This document shows, in pieces, positions 1 to 5,832 of a DNA stretch of 6,657 nucleotides; the first letter of the stretch is position 1; every line of letters begins with the position of its first letter. Under the pieces are notes generated by a model, which saw nothing but the letters and a program-made list of their open reading frames with translations, searched no databases and was not told where the DNA came from. Position numbers and translations under genes: made by a program. Source of the stretch: Bacteroides sp. (GTDB lineage: Bacteria > Bacteroidota > Bacteroidia > Bacteroidales > SM23-62); assembly GCA_030589965.1 (NCBI GenBank), contig JAUUZM010000184.1:1-6657 (forward strand), in the 5' to 3' direction.

Positions 1-546
1 GTATCTCAGTAGGGCAGATTCGTAACTTAATTCAACCGTTTCCAGTTCAACTTTTGTCCGGTTATAGGTAAATATTGGCTGTGTCAGATTCAGACTCAGC
101 CGGTTATTCCAGGTCCTGGATATAGGATCTATTGCAGCTGCGGACGCTGAATTATTATAATTATACCAGAAGGTATTTCTAAGGGAAATAGTTCCGTCGG
201 TTGGCAGGATCCGTTGATTTATCTGGAAGGTACCGGCAGAACTGGCCGTTTCATTTACGAACCATTCACTGGTTCTTTGGTCAAACCTGTTTGACCTTTC
301 CATATCAAAAGGATTCAGTACCAGGGCAAACTGGGACTTCAATCGGGCTCTCTGGGCATTTAGTCTTTCCTGGTTCCGAAGAAGGTCGAGTTCAACCTGA
401 TGCATAATTGGACTGTTCTCTATGGCAATATCCAGAGCTTTATCCATATCCAGTAATACTTGTCCCTCAAGCTCCGCGATGCCAATAAACAGGAGTGAGG
501 TCAGCACCAGTTTCCTGTAAATTCTAAATGGATTCATGTAATTCAT
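1..546 (-). CDS. TolC-family outer-membrane efflux protein, N-terminal part (runs off the window)
   Basis: Only the first 182 codons lie in the window; the frame is open to position 1. Proteins of this family form trimeric outer-membrane channels with a periplasmic helical barrel and export substrates delivered by inner-membrane pumps. Visible here are a basic N-terminus and hydrophobic stretch (about residues 9-28, LVLTSLLFIGIA) ending near LEGQ, which fits a signal peptide. Next comes the family-like opening MDKALDIAIENSP, then a Gln/Arg/Leu-rich helix (about 46-72) suited to a coiled coil. Polar beta-type sequence follows, and then LSLNLTQPIFTYNR near residue 150, typical of the strand and helix entry of this family. 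Two in-frame starts exist, ATG at 546 and ATG at 537. I chose 546 because it follows an A-rich stretch (TTAAAAATG); the AAGGAG at 572-567 is about 20 bases away, too far for an ordinary ribosome site. The gene starts 16 bases after the permease stop, so it is very likely in the same operon. The substrate is unknown. Confidence 0.85.
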   Translation of the reverse strand, partial: MNYMNPFRIYRKLVLTSLLFIGIAELEGQVLLDMDKALDIAIENSPIMHQVELDLLRNQERLNAQRARLKSQFALVLNPFDMERSNRFDQRTSEWFVNETASSAGTFQINQRILPTDGTISLRNTFWYNYNNSASAAAIDPISRTWNNRLSLNLTQPIFTYNRTKVELETVELSYESALLRY

Positions 547-562
547 TTTTAATAGTAAACGA

Positions 563-3500
563 TTATCTCCTTACCCATTTAACCGCATCCGCAATAACCC
601 TATTGCTGTTGGTACGGTTAGTAAGTTCTATGACGGCGGTATCAGCAGGGAAATGAAAGGCACCCACCTTATTCCAGCCTTCCTCGAGATTACTCAACCT
701 GAATTCAACTTCCTCGCTTCCTTCATTTGAGGAGATTATGTAATTATATATTCTTCCTTCATCTGCGAATGATGGGCCTCCATGTCCTTTACTGCTACCA
801 CTTCTTCCTCTACCTCTATCACCAAATCTCATCATAGCTGACATTGGGATAAATACATAGACATCATAAAATCCCGCAGACGGCAATACGGTGGTCCAGC
901 GAGCCACATTATTTCCTTCCCCCCGCCTCGTAATATATGCAGAGCGAATGGACTCTCCGTAAAAGGCAGAGTGGGCAAGGGGTGTCCAGTTTAGAGGTAC
1001 CCGGTTAGCATCTATGGCTTTATAGAAAACTTCATTGTCTTTTTCCTTACGGGAATCAAAATATTGTTTCAATTTACTCTCATTTGAAACGGAAATATAA
1101 CTGAATCCTGGATCTTCGTTATCGACCAGAAATTCATCCGGGACTTTCAGTGTCAATTCCCGTTCAGAGGTTTTATAATATTCCTCAATATTTGCAGGAT
1201 TAATTTCCTGGGGTGTTCTGAGGAATGTACTGAACATGGAAGGGATGTTTCCCGAAATTAGTGTATTAATAGTCATCATCCTGGGTTTGTCGTACAGAAC
1301 AATTTGGATATCCTTAGAGATGCCAGGTTCAATTTCATATATCCGTTTTTCTTCACTCGGAGTATTGCCGCCTCCGCCTCCTCCATGTCCGCCTCCAATC
1401 CGGAATGTTACATCAACAAGACCTTTAATATCACCCGTATTACGCATCGAAAATTTAATCAGGTAAAGTTCTCCGATTTCATCCCTTGTCAGAATATATT
1501 CCGGCGTGCTAACAAGGAATGAAGGTATCTTACCTTTTGTATTAAAAGTTTCAAAGTAAGGTTCGATCTCGACTTCAAATTCATTATAGAAGTCAGCAGC
1601 AAACTGTTTAAAAGTGATTTCCTGAAAAGCATGATCTTCCAGGTAGTAGTATAGAAAATCATCAAATTCTGACAGTCCAACCTGATTCTTTAATGCCTGA
1701 AAAACAAATCCCCCTACCTGTGAAATAAGGGCAGATGTTACGGCATTGTCCCAATCTTCAAAAATCTCAGTTATTGAATTATCTTCTAATGCCTTATTAG
1801 CAATTTCATTATCGTTAAGACCTCCCCTGAAGCTTTGTCTCAGTTGTGTGAAAAATCCCTGACCCAGGTAAATTTCCACCATGGAATTGAACAGAGGAAA
1901 TTCAGGAGATGAGAATCCGGTCATGTAGCTGTAATAAAGAGGAAAAGCGCAATATGGATTTTTCTCATATGTTACTCCATCATACACGATAAGTTCCTCA
2001 CCGCCTCTTTGCCTGCTGTCTGTTACGGGACGTGTACGGGGTGTGCTCCTGAAAAAGGTATAGGATAGGAAACGCTTGAATAGCCTCATCTCTATCTCTT
2101 TATTTGTTGTGGTTTGCTCTCTCTTGCGATTATTCCGTTCCTCATAAAACTTGTACCTGGCAAAGTCAAGAGAATTCAGTCCCGCTCCTTTTTCTGGCAT
2201 GAGAATCATCTCAGGCTGAACAGTTTCCGAGGTTTGAACCTGGGGCCTTTCGTAATCATGGAATTGTACAGGGACTTCAACCAGGTTGATCCTTTTAAAT
2301 GGATAATACAGGTCCAGGTCTTCCACCTCGTACTCTGTTTTTTCTTCCTCTATAAGATATCCAATGGTATCTCCGATTTCAGTAAAGAACTTCGAAAAAT
2401 AATCATGCTCGGGTTTCAGAAATAGATTGTACTCTACGCTATCGTGTATAAGTGTTCTTTTCTCGAAAGGACCTATCACCAGGGAAAGGGCATTCAGGTC
2501 AGATTCCGGGGTGAAAATGAATTCACTTTCCGTGGAATCAACTTTTCCCGGAGCAACCGGAGTTAATCCATTATTTGGCTTAACATTCAATTTGTATTTT
2601 ACGAAATCCAGTTCCCCCGGCATATATGTTTTTGTATTGAACCTGACTCCTGCAACCGGGTACCAGACCATCTCGGGGGTGAGCAGAAGAAAATCCCTGG
2701 ATACGATTCCCGGTTTCTTATCTATGGTTGCCACCATAGTCCTTTTCAACTCAAGAAAAGTTTCCTTGGGGACGTCAAGATATGCTATGGCATCTGTAGG
2801 AACACCTGAATAATGGATGGCAAATCTTATTCTTCTCCTGGCTAAAAGTCCATCCTGGGGAATAATCTTGAGTATCTGGTGATCCTTGGAATAGTTGAGT
2901 GCTTTGTTTCCGGATATAATACTGTCTATACGAAATCCTGGATTAAGCGAGAAGATGAGGGTATCCATGCTTTCACTGGTTCGGTTCCTGACCATCAGTT
3001 CTGAGGATACCAGCAATTTTTTTCCACGTTGTTCTACATTCAGGTTGTTTGAAACAATATCGACCTTTGGTTTGCCAGCATATTCATTATTAAGAGAAAG
3101 GTAAATTTCCCGGTTCTTGTCCACCTTTTCATGCATGGAATAATACCGGTATCCCACCAGTCCACCAAAAACAAAGAAAATAAGAAAGGCAATTGTATTT
3201 AATGAGTTCCATCTGCCTACCTGTGGCAGCCTGTTCAGTAATCGTATGGTTGCAAATATAAATCCTACACCAAGAAGGAAGTAAGCCAATCTGTGTAAGA
3301 TGATACTGGAGGGATCACTGAACCCAATAAAATCGGAGTAGACCATGGGGAGGTTAAACGCCATGTAATCAAGAACTCCATGCATTTTGTCCTTAAAAAA
3401 GAAAAGAGTAAGACCGATATACCCAAGGAGAATGACAAATGTCACTGCCTGGTTTTTTATCAGGATCATCAGGACAAAGGAAAGACCAAGAATAAATACA

Positions 3501-3973
3501 AGCGTCGGAACTGTTATTAACAAGAGGTAATACAAATAGGCTTCCCATACAACTGGAACATCCTGCCTGATTATGTTGAATACCAGTCCCATCAGCAAGC
3601 CTGTGAGCACCAATCCCACAAAAAGACTCAGAATGCCTGAGGTTTTTCCAACAACATACTCTCCGTTTGAAATCGGTCGGGTATATATAACTTCGGTGGT
3701 GTCGAGTTTTTTATCCCTGCTTAGAAAATCAGAAGCAAGAAAAACGGCTATCACGGCCTGGGCCACGTTCACAAACAGGATATTGATATAAGGAAGATTG
3801 GCGGCAATAGCCCGGGTTGTCCACTTTATTCCCCCATGGAAACCAAATGTGCTCATATTCATAGAGAACAGAACCAGCAGGGCAATGATGGAGAAAATAC
3901 GAAAGAACCAGCTTCGGTAGAGGGTTTTCCTTTCGTATTTTGAAACAGATAATATATTTTGAAAATTAATCAA
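563..3973 (-). CDS. ABC-2 type permease fused to an M1-aminopeptidase-like periplasmic domain and a golvesin-like C-terminal domain
   Basis: This 1136-residue inner-membrane protein is the membrane partner of the upstream ATPase. Seven hydrophobic segments are visible near residues 24-40, 62-81, 111-133, 146-171, 175-193, 226-247 and 259-276; with the N-terminus inside, the rest would lie in the periplasm. Residues about 300-510 are beta-rich and resemble the N-terminal domain of M1 aminopeptidases. Residues about 510-830 resemble the catalytic-domain region, with QPEMILMPEKGAG (586-598) where M1 enzymes have their GxMEN-type strand. No HExxH occurs anywhere in the protein, and the segment after it (about 605-640) is charged and degenerate, so peptidase activity is unlikely. 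A Gly-rich loop lies at 860-869. Residues about 995-1136 match a golvesin/Xly-type carbohydrate-binding-like beta domain: ARWTTVLPSAGFYDVYVFIP, GWNKVGAFHF and the ending VIADAVKWV. The start is TTG, overlapping the ATPase stop as TTGA; the next Met is residue 38, inside the first membrane segment. The transported substrate cannot be inferred. Confidence 0.85.
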   Translation of the reverse strand: MINFQNILSVSKYERKTLYRSWFFRIFSIIALLVLFSMNMSTFGFHGGIKWTTRAIAANLPYINILFVNVAQAVIAVFLASDFLSRDKKLDTTEVIYTRPISNGEYVVGKTSGILSLFVGLVLTGLLMGLVFNIIRQDVPVVWEAYLYYLLLITVPTLVFILGLSFVLMILIKNQAVTFVILLGYIGLTLFFFKDKMHGVLDYMAFNLPMVYSDFIGFSDPSSIILHRLAYFLLGVGFIFATIRLLNRLPQVGRWNSLNTIAFLIFFVFGGLVGYRYYSMHEKVDKNREIYLSLNNEYAGKPKVDIVSNNLNVEQRGKKLLVSSELMVRNRTSESMDTLIFSLNPGFRIDSIISGNKALNYSKDHQILKIIPQDGLLARRRIRFAIHYSGVPTDAIAYLDVPKETFLELKRTMVATIDKKPGIVSRDFLLLTPEMVWYPVAGVRFNTKTYMPGELDFVKYKLNVKPNNGLTPVAPGKVDSTESEFIFTPESDLNALSLVIGPFEKRTLIHDSVEYNLFLKPEHDYFSKFFTEIGDTIGYLIEEEKTEYEVEDLDLYYPFKRINLVEVPVQFHDYERPQVQTSETVQPEMILMPEKGAGLNSLDFARYKFYEERNNRKREQTTTNKEIEMRLFKRFLSYTFFRSTPRTRPVTDSRQRGGEELIVYDGVTYEKNPYCAFPLYYSYMTGFSSPEFPLFNSMVEIYLGQGFFTQLRQSFRGGLNDNEIANKALEDNSITEIFEDWDNAVTSALISQVGGFVFQALKNQVGLSEFDDFLYYYLEDHAFQEITFKQFAADFYNEFEVEIEPYFETFNTKGKIPSFLVSTPEYILTRDEIGELYLIKFSMRNTGDIKGLVDVTFRIGGGHGGGGGGNTPSEEKRIYEIEPGISKDIQIVLYDKPRMMTINTLISGNIPSMFSTFLRTPQEINPANIEEYYKTSERELTLKVPDEFLVDNEDPGFSYISVSNESKLKQYFDSRKEKDNEVFYKAIDANRVPLNWTPLAHSAFYGESIRSAYITRRGEGNNVARWTTVLPSAGFYDVYVFIPMSAMMRFGDRGRGRSGSSKGHGGPSFADEGRIYNYIISSNEGSEEVEFRLSNLEEGWNKVGAFHFPADTAVIELTNRTNSNRVIADAVKWVRR

Positions 3974-4860
3974 AGGTTCCAGTGATTTAGTTTGTTTTCC
4001 ATGAAATGCACATAAGCGTGTTCAAGGTTAGGATGAATCTGGAAAGCATCAATATCCCCGGGTTTTTCACCGACAAACTGAATTTCCCAGCCTTCCCCTG
4101 AAGGAATAGTGGAAATCACGGGGTAATTCTCTTTCATATTATCGTATTGATCCTGGCTGACCACAGCCTGCCATACGAACCCCTTAGTATTATCGACAAG
4201 GGTTTCGGGTGCCCCATTATAAACCAATTTACCTTCATTGAGAAGGGCCATCTGGTTGCAGGTGCTGGAAATATCACCCACAATATGAGTAGATAGTATT
4301 ATTATAGTATCGGTATGGCTTAAATCTGACAATATATTCCGGAACCGGATACGTTCTTCAGGATCAAGTCCGGTTGTAGGTTCATCCACAATAATGATTG
4401 ATGGCTCCCCTATAAGGGCCTGGGCTATTCCAAGCCGGCGTTTCATTCCACCGGAAAGCTTATTGGCCATACGATTCCTGACATGTGCCAATCCAACATC
4501 CTGAAGCATCTTATCAACCCTTGCCTGGCGTTCTTTTTTAGAAGTAATTCCCGCGAGACGGGCCGCATAATCCAGAAATTCCCAGGAACGAAACCTCCCG
4601 AAAAACCTGAAATCCTGGGGCAGGTACCCAAGCATCTTCCGTAATTCCCGTCTGTTTTTATTAATGTCCTGACCGTTAATCAGTACTTCTCCCGAAGTGG
4701 ATTGCATCATGGAAACCAGGATGCGCATCAGGGTAGATTTTCCGGCACCATTGGGACCGAGTAATCCAAACATGCCTTCACGGATGTTTAGATTTACATC
4801 ATCCAGAGCTTTTTGTCCCCCAGGATAAATTTTATTCAGATTATTGATTTGTATTTCCAA
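3970..4860 (-). CDS. ABC transporter ATP-binding protein (ABC-2 export type)
   Basis: This 296-residue protein is a cytoplasmic nucleotide-binding subunit that would drive the permease encoded directly downstream by ATP hydrolysis. All ABC motifs are intact: Walker A GPNGAGKST (35-43), Q-loop Q82 in YLPQDF, signature LSGGM (135-139), Walker B IIIVDE (155-160), D-loop GLD (164-166) and switch His192 in LSTHIV. About 75 residues follow the core, ending in HAYVHFMENKL, as is common in export-type ATPases of the CcmA/GldA/NatA kind. The start is TTG at 4860: an in-frame TAG lies only a few codons upstream and no ATG is available before residue 30, which is next to Walker A. No convincing ribosome site precedes it. 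The stop overlaps the start of the permease by four bases, which points to translational coupling. It could be called GldA-like, but no gliding-specific neighbours are visible. Confidence 0.95.
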   Translation of the reverse strand: MEIQINNLNKIYPGGQKALDDVNLNIREGMFGLLGPNGAGKSTLMRILVSMMQSTSGEVLINGQDINKNRRELRKMLGYLPQDFRFFGRFRSWEFLDYAARLAGITSKKERQARVDKMLQDVGLAHVRNRMANKLSGGMKRRLGIAQALIGEPSIIIVDEPTTGLDPEERIRFRNILSDLSHTDTIIILSTHIVGDISSTCNQMALLNEGKLVYNGAPETLVDNTKGFVWQAVVSQDQYDNMKENYPVISTIPSGEGWEIQFVGEKPGDIDAFQIHPNLEHAYVHFMENKLNHWNL

Positions 4861-4991
4861 TGCCCGCGTTATCTATTGTGTGAATCCACCAGTCTTTGAC
4901 TTTAGATTGAGTAAATGGTTTAACGTACCAGGAAAAAATTCTTGTACTTTTTACTTTTAATATTTTTATACTGCTAAGAAAACTCCAAAAT

Positions 4992-5021
4992 CTGGAATAA
5001 TTCTGGAATAAAACTGGAATA
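4992..5021. repeat. Three exact CTGGAATA copies at 11-base spacing
   Basis: CTGGAATA occurs at 4992-4999, 5003-5010 and 5014-5021, with the starts exactly 11 bases apart and AT-rich spacers of three bases (ATT, AAA). On the minus strand the unit reads TATTCCAG. The period is close to one helical turn, so the copies face the same side of the DNA, as in a multi-subunit operator. The array lies 132-161 bases upstream of the ABC ATPase start and about 150 bases upstream of the Spy-like gene. A binding protein is inferred, not shown. Confidence 0.6.
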
Positions 5022-5115
5022 CCTTTCAAAAAAATAGCCGATTTTTAAACCTTTAATATATTTTAGTGTCTAACCCACAGTTTAGCATACAAAAAGCACT
5101 GAAATTACAGATATT

Positions 5116-5151
5116 AATCGAAGTTTAAATCATAATCGAAGTTTAAATCAT
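5116..5151. repeat. 18-base tandem direct repeat, two perfect copies
   Basis: The unit AATCGAAGTTTAAATCAT is present at 5116-5133 and again at 5134-5151 without any spacer. A weak third copy starting AATTGAA (5152-5167, continuing into the start codon) matches only about half of the bases. The repeats end 16 bases before the start codon of the Spy-like gene, so they lie in its promoter or 5' untranslated region. They may be a regulator site or only a replication-slippage duplication. Confidence 0.7.
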
Positions 5152-5167
5152 AATTGAAAAATCTAAA

Positions 5168-5686
5168 ATGAAAAAGAAAAGTAATTTTAAAACGGCAGCA
5201 TTATTATTGGTGCTTGCTATTTCCGCAGTACCGGTTTTTGGCCAATCTGGACAAGGTCAGGGAAGGGGAGACGGCCAGGGTCAAAGACAAGGCCAGGGTC
5301 AGGATCAGAGACAAAGCCAGGGTCAGCGAAGACAAATGAGTGAGGAAGATGTTAAGAAAAATGTAGCGGATCTGGCAACTACTTTAGAGTTGACAGACAA
5401 ACAGGAAAAGCAAATACTTGAAGTAGATTTGGACTACTACAAAACACTTCAAAAGGAAAGAGAGAATTATAATCCTGAGACAAGTGACCGTGACGCCATG
5501 CGGGCTCGTATGAATGAATTAAGAGATGAAAGGAATGGAAAATACAAAACTGTCCTAACAGAAAGTCAGTATACAAAATTTATCAAAATACAGGAAGAAA
5601 GACGCGAAAAAATGAGACAGCGGAGGGGAGAGAGCGAGGGACAGGGATCTGAAGGTCAGCGAAGCCGGGGCAGGGGCGGAAATTAA
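5168..5686 (+). CDS. Secreted Gln/Gly-rich protein with two LTxxQ-like motifs (Spy/CpxP-like)
   Basis: This 172-residue protein has a clear signal peptide: MKKKSNFK followed by a hydrophobic core and a likely cut after VFG at residue 25. Residues 26-56 are low-complexity Gly/Gln/Arg (GQGQ, RQGQGQDQRQSQGQ), encoded by imperfect GCCAGGGTCA repeats. Residues 57-150 are charged and predicted helical, with LTDKQ at 75-79 and LTESQ at 130-134. Two LTxxQ motifs in a small helical periplasmic protein are the hallmark of the Spy/CpxP family, which act as ATP-independent chaperones or envelope-stress modulators; the role here is inferred from that likeness. The C-terminal 20 residues are again Gly/Arg/Gln-rich. 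The ATG at 5168 follows an A-rich leader (TCTAAAATG) with no Shine-Dalgarno sequence. The gene is transcribed alone: it is divergent from the ABC operon and followed by a terminator. No lipoprotein Cys is seen, so it is probably soluble in the periplasm. Confidence 0.75.
   Translation: MKKKSNFKTAALLLVLAISAVPVFGQSGQGQGRGDGQGQRQGQGQDQRQSQGQRRQMSEEDVKKNVADLATTLELTDKQEKQILEVDLDYYKTLQKERENYNPETSDRDAMRARMNELRDERNGKYKTVLTESQYTKFIKIQEERREKMRQRRGESEGQGSEGQRSRGRGGN
5273..5325 (+). repeat. Imperfect in-frame GCCAGGGTCA repeats within the Spy-like gene
   Basis: GCCAGGGTCA recurs beginning at 5274, 5292 and 5316, with intervals of 18 and 24 bases, both multiples of three. The repeats encode Gly-Gln-rich sequence directly after the signal peptide. 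Such arrays can expand or contract in frame, so linker length may differ among strains. Confidence 0.6.
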
Positions 5687-5747
5687 TACCCACGACTCAT
5701 TGCAGACTCCGGTTTCTACGAAGAAACGGTGATCAACATATTATTAT

Positions 5748-5792
5748 AACCCGGATACTGGCAGAGATGCCGGATATCCGGGTTGTTTTTTT
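5748..5792 (+). terminator. Intrinsic (rho-independent) terminator after the Spy-like gene
   Basis: AACCCGGATA (5748-5757) pairs perfectly with TATCCGGGTT (5775-5784). The stem continues inward through C-G, T-G and GGCA/TGCC pairs, with one bulged A at 5774, to a GAGA tetraloop (5764-5767) of the GNRA type. G5785 and seven T residues (5786-5792) follow. It lies 61 bases after the stop codon of the Spy-like gene and would isolate it from the M48 protease gene. Confidence 0.9.
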
Positions 5793-5812
5793 CAATTATA
5801 CCCTTATTTTTG
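5782..5812 (+). promoter_or_regulatory. Putative Bacteroidota-type promoter for the M48 protease gene
   Basis: TATTTTTG at 5805-5812 fits the TAnnTTTG -7 element known from Bacteroidota. GTTG at 5782-5785 stands 19 bases upstream, the usual spacing for the -33 TTG element. Transcription would begin near 5818, leaving a very short leader before the ATG at 5833. The -33 element overlaps the last bases of the terminator hairpin. Confidence 0.55.
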
Positions 5813-5832
5813 TGGCTCATTAAAATACGGTT

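Larger units (their letters stand above)
4861..5167. promoter_or_regulatory. Divergent intergenic control region between the ABC operon and the Spy-like gene
   Basis: These 307 AT-rich bases separate the start codons of two divergent genes and contain no credible gene. They must hold promoters for both sides, unless the ABC operon is read through from outside. I found no perfect TAnnTTTG element on either strand. Near matches are TATATTTT at 5057-5064 on the plus strand and TATTTTTTTG (5036-5027) on the minus strand, both without a clear -33 TTG. The region contains the phased CTGGAATA array and the 18-base tandem duplication listed separately, plus an AT-only inverted repeat (AAAAAT-AGCCG-ATTTTT, 5030-5046). 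Confidence 0.6.

Noticed and set aside
201..407. Plus-strand open frame of 68 codons near the left edge
   Set aside because: It is antisense to the TolC-family gene, which has a signal peptide and family-like sequence in the other strand.
1364..1402. Glycine run in the permease as a frameshift or sequencing artefact
   Set aside because: The frame stays open with sensible beta-strand sequence on both sides, and codons vary within the run.
1236..2813. Several plus-strand open frames of 70-130 codons inside the permease gene
   Set aside because: They are antisense to a long well-supported coding region, with compositions that mirror it (for example a proline run opposite the glycine run) and no domain features.
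3127..3141. HEKVD in the permease (residues 281-285) as a possible HExxH zinc site
   Set aside because: The second His is missing and the site lies right after the last membrane segment, outside the peptidase-like domain.
4841..5029. Minus-strand open frame of 62 codons upstream of the ABC ATPase
   Set aside because: It starts at TTG, overlaps the ATPase start, covers the repeat array and has no recognisable protein features; random AT-rich open frame.
5030..5046. AAAAAT-AGCCG-ATTTTT as a terminator hairpin
   Set aside because: The six-base stem is made of A-T pairs only and no gene ends here; too weak to call.
4992..5151. Repeats in the intergenic region as a CRISPR array
   Set aside because: Units are 8 and 18 bases long, with 3-base or no spacers and no cas genes nearby; they do not have the repeat-spacer form.
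5379..5576. Minus-strand open frame of 65 codons inside the Spy-like gene
   Set aside because: It is antisense to the helical core that holds the LTxxQ-like motifs; no sign of a protein.
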